Positions 7,480-14,101 of a stretch of 22,801 bases of DNA are shown here, piece after piece (the stretch's first letter is position 1; every line of letters starts with the position of its first letter). The stretch is from JBOHPP01 sp050731755. GTDB taxonomy: Bacteria; Methylomirabilota; Methylomirabilia; Rokubacteriales; CSP1-6. Under the pieces are notes generated by a model. That model searched no databases and was not told where the DNA came from. It saw only the letters and a list, made by a program, of their open reading frames with translations. The translations under genes and the position numbers were made by a program. The stretch is taken from contig JBOHPP010000143.1 of the NCBI GenBank assembly GCA_050731755.1, positions 1 to 22,801 of the forward strand, written 5' to 3'.

Positions 7480-8501
7480 GCCTGCTCACGATGGCCCTCA
7501 CCCAGGCCATCAAGGCCAAAGCCCGGGCGCTGGGGTTCGACAGGGTCGCCATCGGCCCGGCGACACGACCCAGCCACGCCGCAGAATTCGAGCGGTGGCT
7601 GGAGGCCGGCTACGCCGGGACCATGGACTACCTGGAGCGCACCGCGGCCGAGCGCATGGATCCGGCCCGGCTGCTGCCGGGGGCCTGTTCGGTCGTCGCA
7701 GTCGCCCTCAACTACCGTCCGGGCGACGAGGCGGGTGGGGACTGGAAACCGGTGGCGCGTTACGCCCGCGGCCGTGATTACCACGGCCTGCTCCGCCCGC
7801 GCCTGCAGTCGTTGGCGGCGTTCATCGACGACGCGGCGGCGAGCCGAAGTCGGCCCGCCGTCGATACCAGCGCCGTGCTCGAACGCGACCTCGCGGCCCG
7901 GGCCGGCCTCGGCTGGGTCGGCAAGAACACCAACCTCCTGGCTCCCGAGCTGGGCTCGTACTTCTTCATCGGCGTCGTGCTGACCACGGCCGCGCTCCGG
8001 CCGGACGATGAGCAGCCCGATCGCTGCGGCAGCTGCGTGGCGTGTCTCCAGGCCTGCCCGACTGGTGCCTTTGTCGCTCCGTACGTGCTCGACGCGCGCC
8101 GGTGCATCTCGTACCTGACCATCGAGCACCGCGGCGACATCGCACCCGATCTAGCCGAAAGCCTCGGGGACTGGGTCTTTGGCTGCGACGTGTGTCAGGA
8201 GGTCTGTCCCTGGAACCGCAAGGCGCCGCCGGCGCGTGAGGCGGCGCTGACTCCGGCAGGCCCGCTCGGACCGCTCACGTCGCTCCTGTCGCTCGACGAG
8301 CCGGGGTTCCGGACGCGCTTCCGCGACAGCGCCATCGCGCGGGCCAAGCGGCGTGGGCTGGTGAGGAATGCGGCACTGACCGTGGGCAGCCGGCGCGAGC
8401 GCGCCGCAGCGCCGGCGCTCCGCCGGCTGCTCGCCGACGAGGACGCCGTCGTCCGTCGCGCAGCCGCCTGGGCGCTCGCCCGCATCGAACCCGACTCCTG
8501 A
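7476..8501 (+). CDS. queG: Epoxyqueuosine reductase
   Basis: A 341-residue cobalamin- and iron-sulfur-dependent enzyme that reduces epoxyqueuosine to queuosine at the tRNA wobble position. Features in order: an N-terminal corrinoid-binding region; ArgTyrAlaArgGlyArgAspTyrHis at 95-103; the proposed catalytic Asp130 in PAVDTSAVLERD; GLGWVGKNT at 144-152; and two 4Fe-4S clusters from Cys184/187/190/194 and Cys237/240/244. A C-terminal HEAT-like helical segment spans about 300-338. The length is slightly below the usual 350-380. ATG 7476 overlaps the methyltransferase stop (ATGA). No other queuosine gene is in the window. The gene ends 112 bp before the PGQQ gene. Confidence 0.94.
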   Translation: MSLLTMALTQAIKAKARALGFDRVAIGPATRPSHAAEFERWLEAGYAGTMDYLERTAAERMDPARLLPGACSVVAVALNYRPGDEAGGDWKPVARYARGRDYHGLLRPRLQSLAAFIDDAAASRSRPAVDTSAVLERDLAARAGLGWVGKNTNLLAPELGSYFFIGVVLTTAALRPDDEQPDRCGSCVACLQACPTGAFVAPYVLDARRCISYLTIEHRGDIAPDLAESLGDWVFGCDVCQEVCPWNRKAPPAREAALTPAGPLGPLTSLLSLDEPGFRTRFRDSAIARAKRRGLVRNAALTVGSRRERAAAPALRRLLADEDAVVRRAAAWALARIEPDS

Positions 8502-8542
8502 AGCCTTCCGATTGCAGAAATTACGACGCCGGCGCGGCTCGC

Positions 8543-8558
8543 TGGTATGTGGTTTGCT
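8543..8558 (+). promoter_or_regulatory. Sigma54-like (-24/-12) promoter
   Basis: TGGTATG-N4-TTGCT matches the degenerate RpoN consensus TGGYRYR-N4-TTGCW at every position, with GG and GC exactly 10 bp apart. Transcription would start near 8569-8570, leaving a leader of about 44 nt before the AGGAAAGGAG and ATG 8613. No sigma70 promoter of equal quality was seen in this spacer. An enhancer-binding protein site was not identified. Confidence 0.5.
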
Positions 8559-8561
8559 CGC

Positions 8562-8570
8562 TTATCCACA
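8562..8570 (+). other. Perfect DnaA-box 9-mer
   Basis: TTATCCACA is an exact match to the high-affinity DnaA box. It is a single copy with no AT-rich unwinding region or dnaA/dnaN nearby, so it is not an origin. It falls at the predicted start point of the sigma54-like promoter, so DnaA could modulate this promoter, or the match is chance. Confidence 0.4.
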
Positions 8571-8612
8571 GGTCCCACTTCCGTGGTGACCGTTGAGGAA
8601 AGGAGCGACGCG

Positions 8613-8897
8613 ATGGCGGACAAAGAGCGTGAATCTACCCAGCAGCCGGGGCAGGAAACCGAGCGGCGGCCGATGGGCGAGGAGGAGCAGCAGCGTAAGG
8701 GTCGGGGCGATCAGGAGAGCGGTGAGCCGCTCCAGCTCGATCCCGAGGAGCCCAGCCGCCAACCGGGCCAACAGCCGGGGCAGCAGCGCCCCGGTCAGCA
8801 GCCGGGCCAGCAGCCCGGGCAGCAGCGCCCCGGACAGCAGCCCGGCCAGCACCAGCCCGGCCAGGGCCAGCCGGGGCAGCCGGGCCCGAAGAAGTAG
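8613..8897 (+). CDS. Small hydrophilic PGQQ-repeat protein
   Basis: A 94-residue, very hydrophilic protein without signal peptide, membrane segment or Cys. Residues 1-48 are charged (KERES, EEEQQRKGRGDQES). Residues 49-94 are a low-complexity Pro-Gly-Gln tract containing two exact 13-residue repeats (QPGQQRPGQQPGQ, 54-66 and 67-79) encoded by two near-identical 39-bp tandem DNA units (8772-8810, 8811-8849). It ends in PGPKK and is predicted to be disordered. A strong AGGAAAGGAG lies seven bases before ATG 8613, and a terminator follows, so it is a monocistronic unit. The composition recalls stress-related hydrophilins, but the function is unknown. Confidence 0.75.
   Translation: MADKERESTQQPGQETERRPMGEEEQQRKGRGDQESGEPLQLDPEEPSRQPGQQPGQQRPGQQPGQQPGQQRPGQQPGQHQPGQGQPGQPGPKK
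8772..8849 (+). repeat. Two tandem 39-bp units inside the PGQQ gene
   Basis: Units 8772-8810 and 8811-8849 differ at only a few third-position bases and encode the same 13 residues. Shorter PGQ-type partial units flank them. The array can expand or contract in frame by slippage. Confidence 0.85.
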
Positions 8898-8908
8898 TTC
8901 TGGCTTTC

Positions 8909-8952
8909 CGAGCGCCCTGACGGGCAACCCCGCCAGGGCGCTCGTTTCGTCT
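8909..8952 (+). terminator. Rho-independent terminator after the PGQQ gene
   Basis: An 11-bp stem pairs CGAGCGCCCTG (8909-8919) with CAGGGCGCTCG (8934-8944). After one mismatch the apical loop adds four more pairs (CGGG/CCCG). TTTCGTCT follows directly. It begins 11 nt after the stop codon and separates this unit from the VOC gene. Confidence 0.8.
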
Positions 8953-8964
8953 CAGCGCTCGCGG

Positions 8965-8970
8965 TATGCT
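8965..8970 (+). promoter_or_regulatory. TAnnnT -10 box (TATGCT), 6 nt before the VOC start
   Basis: TATGCT ends 6 nt before ATG 8977, downstream of the terminator, with no ribosome binding site in between. It would give a leaderless or near-leaderless mRNA for the VOC-tct operon. Confidence 0.5.
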
Positions 8971-8976
8971 CCCGGC

Positions 8977-9390
8977 ATGGCTGCGAACCCCCACCCCCTG
9001 ACGCTCGAACATCTCGACCACTTCGGCGTGGACGTCGCGGACCTGGAGCGCGCCGAACGTTTCTACACCGAGGTCCTCGGCATGACGGTGCAGATGCACT
9101 TGCCCGATCAAGTGCTCCTCCGATACGGCGACGGCGCCTGCGCGCTGTTCCTCAAGCCGGGGCGGCTGCCGGGCGGGCGCGAGCAGATCGAGAACCCGCT
9201 CGGCAAGTCGCATCACGCGTTCCGGGTGGACTACGGCGAGCTGGCGCGGGCGCGGGCCCTCTTCGAGGCCCGCGGCATTCCGTACCACACGCCCATCGAC
9301 TGGGGCGACCACGATTGCCTGTACTTCCTCGACCCCGACGGCAATCTGCTCGAGATCGTCGGCTATCGACCGGCCACGCCAGGACGGTGA
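8977..9390 (+). CDS. VOC (glyoxalase/dioxygenase) superfamily protein
   Basis: A 137-residue protein of two beta-alpha-beta-beta-beta modules. Likely metal ligands are His15 (LDHFGVDV), His80 (KSHHAFRV) and Glu126 (NLLEIVGY), and FLDPDGNLLEI (117-127) is the classic C-terminal VOC motif. It may be a small metal-dependent lyase, epimerase or dioxygenase-like enzyme; the substrate is unknown. The start is ATG 8977 because homology begins there and a -10 box precedes it. The frame is open far upstream through the PGQQ gene, which is a shadow. It lies 4 bp before tctB, so it is probably co-transcribed with the transporter and may act on the imported compound. Confidence 0.85.
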   Translation: MAANPHPLTLEHLDHFGVDVADLERAERFYTEVLGMTVQMHLPDQVLLRYGDGACALFLKPGRLPGGREQIENPLGKSHHAFRVDYGELARARALFEARGIPYHTPIDWGDHDCLYFLDPDGNLLEIVGYRPATPGR

Positions 9391-9394
9391 CAGG

Positions 9395-9838
9395 GTGCTG
9401 ACCGTCGATCGCGTGGCCGGGGGCGCTCTCGCCCTCCTCGCCCTCGGCGTCCTCGTCGAGAGCCGCGTGCTGCCCCTGGGATCGCTCCGCCAGCCCGGGC
9501 CGGCCTACATGCCCGTCGTGCTGGCCCTGCTGCTCTTGATCTTCGCGACCGTCCTCATCGGCCTGGGCGGCCGCTCACCACATCTGAGGACGACGGCGTG
9601 GGCGGAGTGGCGGCACGCGGCGGCCATCCTCGGCACCTGCGTCTTCGCCGCGCTCGCCCTCGAGCGGCTCGGCTATCGGATCACGACGGTCGTCCTCCTG
9701 GTCTTCCTCCTGGCCATCGTGGAGCGCCGGCGTCTGGTCGTGACCGCGGTCTTCGCGCTGGCGTTGACCCTGGGCTCCTATTTTCTGTTCGCCACGTTCC
9801 TGCGAGTCCCGTTGCCTCGCGGACCCTTCGGGCTCTGA
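9395..9838 (+). CDS. tctB: Tripartite tricarboxylate transporter, small membrane subunit TctB
   Basis: A 147-residue inner-membrane protein with four hydrophobic segments at about 6-22, 37-57, 73-92 and 95-135 (the last is split in two). This is the architecture of the poorly conserved TctB family. The start is GTG 9395, four bases after the VOC stop. It precedes tctA by 6 bp. TctB pairs with TctA to form the proton- or sodium-driven carrier fed by the periplasmic TctC. The order B-A-C differs from the C-B-A order of the Salmonella citrate system. Confidence 0.87.
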   Translation: MLTVDRVAGGALALLALGVLVESRVLPLGSLRQPGPAYMPVVLALLLLIFATVLIGLGGRSPHLRTTAWAEWRHAAAILGTCVFAALALERLGYRITTVVLLVFLLAIVERRRLVVTAVFALALTLGSYFLFATFLRVPLPRGPFGL

Positions 9839-9844
9839 CCCGCC

Positions 9845-11374
9845 GTGCTCGAGACCCTCCAAAATCTCTCGCTGGGTTTCTCCGTGGCGCTCTCGCCTGG
9901 CGTGCTGCTCTACGCCTTCCTGGGCTGTCTGGTCGGCACGCTGGTGGGGGTGCTGCCCGGCGTGGGACCACTGGCCGGCATCAGCCTGCTGCTGCCGGCG
10001 ACGTTCGGGCTCGACGCCACCCGGGCCATCGTGATGCTGGCCGGCATCTACTACGGCGCGATGTACGGAGGCTCCACGACCTCGATCCTGATGCGCATCC
10101 CGGGCGAGGCCGCCTCGGTGATGACGTGCATCGACGGCTACGCCATGGCCCGCAAGGGCCGGGCCGGCGCCGCACTGGCCATCGCCGCCGTCGGCTCGTA
10201 CCTGGCCGGTACGGTGAGCGTCGTGGCGCTCATGTTCCTGGCCCCACCCCTGGCCGCCTTCGCGCTGCGCTTCGGCCCGCCGGAGTATTTTGCCTTGCTC
10301 GTGCTGGGCCTGCTGGTGCTTGCCTACATGTCCACCGGCTCGATGGTGAAGTCACTGGCCATGGCCGCCTTCGGCTTGTTGCTGGGCATGGTGGGCATCG
10401 ACCAGATGACGGGCTACTTCCGCTACCACTATGGTGTGGTGGAGCTGGGCGACGGCCTGGGTGTGGTCCCGGTCGCGGTCGGCCTCTTCGGCCTCTCCGA
10501 GATCCTGATCACTGCGGGGCAAACCACGCGGCCTCCCGTGATCAACCCGCGATTCCGCGAGCTGCTGCCGTCGCGCCGGGAGTGGCGCGAGGCGGGGGCG
10601 CCGATCGGACGGGGCACGGTCCTCGGCTTCGTCATCGGCATCATCCCGGGCTCGGCCCACATCATCTCGAGCTTCGTGTCGTACGCGGTGGAGCGTCGGC
10701 TGAGCAAGCGTCCCCAGGAGTTCGGGAAAGGCGCGGTGGCCGGGGTGGCCGGACCCGAGTCGGCCAACAACGCGGCGACGTCGGGCGCCCTCGTCCCCAT
10801 GCTCGCCCTGGGCGTGCCCTCGGGGCCCATTCCCGCGGTGATGCTGGCGGCCATGATGGTGCACGGGGTGTCGCCGGGCCCGATGCTGATTCGCCAGCAG
10901 CCCGAGCTGTTCTGGGGCTTCGTCGCCTCCATGTACGTGGGCAACCTGGTGCTGCTGATCCTCAACCTGCCGCTGGTCGGGCTCTTCGTGAACCTGCTGC
11001 GGATTCCCTACCACTTCCTCTACCCGGGCATCCTGATCTTCTCAATCGTGGGCGTCTATGCCGTGAACAACAGCGTGACCGACGTATGGATCATGCTGGG
11101 CATGGCCCTGGTCGGCTGGGTGCTGCGCAAGCTCGACTTCGAGACCGCGCCCATCGTGCTCGGGCTGGTGCTGGCCCCCATGATGGAGATGAGTCTCCGG
11201 CAGTCGCTGGCCATGTCCGATGGGCAGTACGCGATCTTCCTGAGCCGGCCGATCGCCGGGACCCTGCTGGCGGTGGCCGCGGTGCTGGTGGCCATGGGCC
11301 TCAAGCCGCTGCTGACCCGCACGCTCGACTGGCGAGCGCGGCTGGCCCTCGCCGAAAAAGGAGAAGAGCTATGA
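9845..11374 (+). CDS. tctA: Tripartite tricarboxylate transporter, large permease TctA
   Basis: A 509-residue inner-membrane carrier with many transmembrane helices, the usual TctA length. Family motifs are visible: GVLPGVGPLAGISLLLP (35-51), YGAMYGGSTTSIL (70-82), a second half with GIIPGSAHIISSF, and GPESANNAATSGALVPML. The repeated PG-rich hairpins in both halves reflect the inverted repeat fold. It likely imports a carboxylate delivered by TctC. The start is GTG 9845, six bases after tctB. The stop overlaps the tctC start (ATGA). Confidence 0.95.
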   Translation: MLETLQNLSLGFSVALSPGVLLYAFLGCLVGTLVGVLPGVGPLAGISLLLPATFGLDATRAIVMLAGIYYGAMYGGSTTSILMRIPGEAASVMTCIDGYAMARKGRAGAALAIAAVGSYLAGTVSVVALMFLAPPLAAFALRFGPPEYFALLVLGLLVLAYMSTGSMVKSLAMAAFGLLLGMVGIDQMTGYFRYHYGVVELGDGLGVVPVAVGLFGLSEILITAGQTTRPPVINPRFRELLPSRREWREAGAPIGRGTVLGFVIGIIPGSAHIISSFVSYAVERRLSKRPQEFGKGAVAGVAGPESANNAATSGALVPMLALGVPSGPIPAVMLAAMMVHGVSPGPMLIRQQPELFWGFVASMYVGNLVLLILNLPLVGLFVNLLRIPYHFLYPGILIFSIVGVYAVNNSVTDVWIMLGMALVGWVLRKLDFETAPIVLGLVLAPMMEMSLRQSLAMSDGQYAIFLSRPIAGTLLAVAAVLVAMGLKPLLTRTLDWRARLALAEKGEEL

Positions 11375-12354
11375 TCCGCCGGCGCGTCGTCGCCCTCCTG
11401 ACCCTCGTCCTCGCCGTCCCGATCTTGACGGCGTCGGCCGACGACTATCCCTCGCGGCCGATGACGATCGTGGCGCCGTTCCCGCCGGGCGGGATGGCCG
11501 ATCTGCACGCTCGCCCCATCGCGGCAGCCATGGAGAAGGTGCTCAAGAGCCCGGTGGGGGTCGTGAACAAGACGGGCGCGGCCGGGGCGGTGGGCATGCA
11601 GTTCGTGGCCGCCAGCAAGCCCGACGGCTACACGCTGCTGCTGGCGCTGTCGTCCATCTCCATCATCCCCGAGGCCGACAAGCTCTTCGGCCGCCAGCCC
11701 GCCTTCACCGTCGACCAGTTCGAGCCGATCGCCCTGCTGTCCGCCGATCCGACCATCCTCGTCGTGCGCACGGACAGCCCGTGGAAGACGGCCCGGGAGT
11801 TCATCGAGGACGCCCGGAAGCGTCCGGGGCAGATCTCCTACAGCTCCTCGGGCGTCTACGGCACGCTGCACATGGCCATGGAGCTGCTCCAGCATCCGGC
11901 CGGGATCAAGCTCCGCCACGTGCCCTACGCGGGCGCCGGCCCTGCCATGACGGCCATCCTCGGCGGTCACGTCGACGCCCTGGCCTCGGGGCCCGCCGTC
12001 GTGATCCCGCAGATCAAGGCCGGGGCGCTGCGCCCGCTGGCCGGCTGGGGCGACCGGCGCGTGGCTGCGCTGCCCGAGGTGCCGTCCTTCAAGGAGCTGG
12101 GCTATCCCGACGCCGAGTTCTACATCTGGGCCGGACTCTTCGCGCCGAAGGGCACGCCGGAGCCGGTACTGGCCCGGCTCCGGGAGTCCGTGCGGGCCGC
12201 CGTCAACGACGCCGAGTTCAAGGGCGCCATGGACAAGATGCAGACGCCCATCGACTTCAAGCAGGGCGAGGAGTTCAAGAAGTTCTTCGAGGCGGACGCC
12301 AGGCGCCTGGCCGACGGCGTACGCCGCGTCGGCCGCATCGAAGAGAAGAAGTAG
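11371..12354 (+). CDS. tctC: Tripartite tricarboxylate transporter substrate-binding protein, TctC/Bug family
   Basis: A 327-residue periplasmic binding protein. A Sec signal peptide covers about residues 1-23 (RRRVVALLTLVLAVPILTASA). The mature part starts with DDYPSRPMTIVAPFPPGG, the hallmark of Bug proteins, and then has the KTGAAGAVG and SKPDGYTLLL motifs. Bug proteins bind carboxylates or amides through backbone and water contacts, so the ligand cannot be read from sequence. AAGGAG lies seven bases before ATG 11371, and the ATG overlaps the tctA stop. It is the last gene of the VOC-tctBAC operon and is followed three bases later by the long inverted repeat. Confidence 0.93.
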   Translation: MIRRRVVALLTLVLAVPILTASADDYPSRPMTIVAPFPPGGMADLHARPIAAAMEKVLKSPVGVVNKTGAAGAVGMQFVAASKPDGYTLLLALSSISIIPEADKLFGRQPAFTVDQFEPIALLSADPTILVVRTDSPWKTAREFIEDARKRPGQISYSSSGVYGTLHMAMELLQHPAGIKLRHVPYAGAGPAMTAILGGHVDALASGPAVVIPQIKAGALRPLAGWGDRRVAALPEVPSFKELGYPDAEFYIWAGLFAPKGTPEPVLARLRESVRAAVNDAEFKGAMDKMQTPIDFKQGEEFKKFFEADARRLADGVRRVGRIEEKK

Positions 12355-12357
12355 CCT

Positions 12358-12507
12358 CGGGTCAGCGCCCAGAGCGGGGCCGGGTCCGGCGACCACGCGC
12401 CATGCGCCCCCGTCGCCCTCAGCGGCGATCCACACTCTTCGTGTGTTCTGGTCACCGTTGGCGCGAACGGGTCGGCGGACCCCGTCCCGCCTCTGAGCGC
12501 TGACCCG
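12358..12507. other. Long imperfect inverted repeat, possible structured RNA of about 150 nt
   Basis: The tctC-def spacer (190 bp, no gene) is mostly one extended hairpin. Positions 12358-12368 pair perfectly with 12497-12507 (11 bp). After one mismatch, 12370-12379 pair with 12485-12495 across a one-base bulge. Then 12382-12388 pair with 12476-12482, 12390-12394 with 12470-12474, and 12396-12401 with 12460-12465. The apical part holds two small hairpins (12413-12428 and 12431-12445). About 38 pairs in one rod is far more than a normal terminator. No T-run follows on the plus strand. It could be a structured ncRNA, a 3' stabiliser for tct mRNA, or a small repeat element. It was not recognised as SRP RNA, tmRNA or tRNA. 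Confidence 0.6.
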
Positions 12508-12528
12508 GGCCGCCTGTCTTCTGCGTGA

Positions 12529-12534
12529 TACAAT
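12529..12534 (+). promoter_or_regulatory. -10 box (TACAAT), 10 nt before def
   Basis: TACAAT (5/6) ends 10 nt before ATG 12545, with no ribosome binding site between. No good -35 is seen at 16-18 bp. It likely gives a leaderless or very short-leader def mRNA. Confidence 0.55.
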
Positions 12535-12544
12535 TTCGGCGGTC

Positions 12545-13093
12545 ATGGCGATTCTGAAGGTCGCTCGCCTCGGTCACCCCGTGCTGCGCGAGAAGGCGCA
12601 GCCGGTGGAGGTGGCGGCCATCCGGTCCCCCGAAGTCCAGCGGCTGATCGACGACATGATCGAGACCATGCGCGAGTACGAGGGCGCCGGTCTCGCCGCC
12701 AACCAGGTCCACTCCCTCCAGCAGATCGCCGTCATCGAGGTGGAGGCTAACCCCCGCTACCCCGACGCGCCCCCCGTTCCCCTCACGGTCCTGGTCAACC
12801 CGGCGGTGACCTCACTCGGCCAGGAGACGGAGGAGGGCTGGGAAGGCTGCCTCAGCGTGCCGGACATGCGCGGCGTCGTTCCCCGCTATACGGCCGTCCG
12901 CCTGGAGTGCTACGACCGTCAGGGCCAGCGGATCGACCTGGTGGCCGAGGACTTCTTCGCGCGGGTGATTCAGCACGAGACCGACCACCTTAACGGCATC
13001 GTCTACCTCGATCGCATGCGCGATCTCTCCACGCTCAGCCATCTCGCCGAGTGGCAGAAGTACTGGCTTGGGATCCGCGAACAAGGCTACTGA
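12545..13093 (+). CDS. def: Peptide deformylase
   Basis: A 182-residue Fe/Zn enzyme that removes the formyl group from N-terminal methionine of new proteins. All three motifs are present: GAGLAANQ (47-54), EGCLS (100-104, metal ligand Cys102) and QHETDH (143-148, ligands His144 and His148, catalytic Glu145). Length and motif spacing are normal. ATG 12545 follows a TACAAT box by 10 nt. The usual neighbour fmt is absent. Instead def is followed by a receiver-like gene whose most plausible start lies inside its 3' end. Confidence 0.95.
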   Translation: MAILKVARLGHPVLREKAQPVEVAAIRSPEVQRLIDDMIETMREYEGAGLAANQVHSLQQIAVIEVEANPRYPDAPPVPLTVLVNPAVTSLGQETEEGWEGCLSVPDMRGVVPRYTAVRLECYDRQGQRIDLVAEDFFARVIQHETDHLNGIVYLDRMRDLSTLSHLAEWQKYWLGIREQGY

Positions 13094-13445
13094 GGTCTCG
13101 GGCGCTCCCGTCCTTGCTGTGGTGAAGGACCTCTTCTTCGTCGCGCGCATCCGGGAGACCGGCCGCCTGGCCGGCGTCCCGCTCACCTTCGCGGTGGTGC
13201 CGGAGGAGGTGGAGGCCGCACTGGCGGCGTCGCCGCGCTTCGTCCTGCTCGACCTCACCGGCGCCCTCGACTACGACCGTATCTTCCGCGCCGCCGAAGC
13301 CGCCCGCGTGCCCGTGTTGGCCTTCACCACTCACGCGCTGGCCCAGCAAACGCGGCCCTGGCACGCACGCTGCGCTCGGGTGGTGACCAAGGAGACGCTG
13401 ACGGCCGAGCTGCCGTCGTTGCTCCGCGATGGAGTGACGGCGTGA
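13068..13445 (+). CDS. CheY-like orphan receiver-domain protein
   Basis: A 125-residue protein with a response-regulator-like alternating fold. The beta-1 strand is VLAVVKD (15-21, acidic Asp21), the putative phosphoacceptor Asp62 is in FVLLDLTG, Thr87 or Thr88 is in VLAFTTH, and Lys108 is in VVTKETL. This D-D-T-K order is that of CheY. There is only one acidic residue at beta-1 instead of two, and there is no output domain, so phosphorylation is uncertain. TTG 13068, overlapping def by 26 bp, is chosen because GTG 13119 or 13122 would cut off strand beta-1. The stop overlaps the next gene (GTGA). No cognate kinase is in the window. Confidence 0.65.
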   Translation: MGSANKATEVSGAPVLAVVKDLFFVARIRETGRLAGVPLTFAVVPEEVEAALAASPRFVLLDLTGALDYDRIFRAAEAARVPVLAFTTHALAQQTRPWHARCARVVTKETLTAELPSLLRDGVTA

Positions 13446-14101
13446 CCTCCGAGGAGTTCGTCGCGCAGCTGGACGCCGACAACCAGGCCCTGCTCTCCCG
13501 GCTCGCGCCCGACGACACCCTGAAGCCCGAGGTCACCGGAGCTCTGACCGTACCGAATCTGCTCAAGGTCGCCCTCAAGAACGAGATCGAGGCCACCGAG
13601 ATCGCCGCCCGCTGGCTGGTGACCACCGACGACGTCGACGTCAAGCTCGCGCTGGCCCGGCAGGTGGGCGACGAGGCCAAGCACTACCGGCTCATCGCCG
13701 AGCGGCTCCGCGCCCTCGGCGTCGACGCCGGGGCCCTCAACCCGCTGGCCAAGGGGTGGGGCCCGCTCTTCCAGTACCTCGATACGCTCACCACCACCGT
13801 CGAGCGCGTGGCCGCCGGACAGTTCACCCGCGAGGCCATCGCCGTCGTCAAGAACCGGCAGTTCATCGAGTTCTGCGAGCACGCCGGGGACGTCGAGACG
13901 GCCGCCCTCTACCGCGACGTCATCGAGCCAGACGAGCGGTACCACCACGAGCTGGGGCGGCGATTGCTGCTCCGGCTGGCCACCACGGCCGAAGCCCAGG
14001 CCGCCGCCGCCCGCGCCGCCCGGCGCACGCTGTCACTCGCCGAGGAGCTGCAGCGCGTCGCCCTCACCGCCGCCGGGATCCATCACGCTCCGGGCTGTTG
14101 A
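13442..14101 (+). CDS. Ferritin-like diiron protein
   Basis: A 219-residue, mostly helical cytoplasmic protein. It has the ferritin/rubrerythrin-type pattern of a carboxylate helix followed by ExxH, twice. Glu48/Glu50/Glu53 (KNEIEATE) are followed by Glu78-x-x-His81 (DEAKHYR), and Glu143/Glu146 by Glu165-x-x-His168 (DERYHHE). This should build a dinuclear iron (or Mn/Fe) centre inside a four-helix bundle. The C-terminal about 40 residues are Ala-rich helix. An oxidase, an iron-storage role or a tRNA-modifying MiaE-like hydroxylase are all possible. The GTG start at 13442 overlaps the receiver gene by 4 bp, and the stop shares a base with the next ATG. Confidence 0.75.
   Translation: MTSEEFVAQLDADNQALLSRLAPDDTLKPEVTGALTVPNLLKVALKNEIEATEIAARWLVTTDDVDVKLALARQVGDEAKHYRLIAERLRALGVDAGALNPLAKGWGPLFQYLDTLTTTVERVAAGQFTREAIAVVKNRQFIEFCEHAGDVETAALYRDVIEPDERYHHELGRRLLLRLATTAEAQAAAARAARRTLSLAEELQRVALTAAGIHHAPGC

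Noticed and set aside
8562..8570. Replication origin at the DnaA box
   Set aside because: Single box, no cluster, no AT-rich region, and no dnaA, dnaN or gidA nearby.
8772..8849. CRISPR-like array
   Set aside because: The units are directly adjacent without unique spacers and encode in-frame PGQQ protein repeats.
8593..8976. Apparent N-terminal extension of the VOC protein
   Set aside because: A Ser/Arg/Gly-rich alternate frame over the PGQQ gene and its terminator. The VOC fold starts at 8977.
12355..12510. tRNA, tmRNA or SRP RNA
   Set aside because: No cloverleaf, no CCA-compatible acceptor end, no SRP Alu/S-domain GGAAGCAGCC-like core, and no tmRNA tag frame was seen.
11056..12546. Minus-strand frame of about 500 codons across tctA/tctC
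   Set aside because: Antisense to well-supported transporter genes. Its start would read through the inverted repeat, and there is no protein-like motif.
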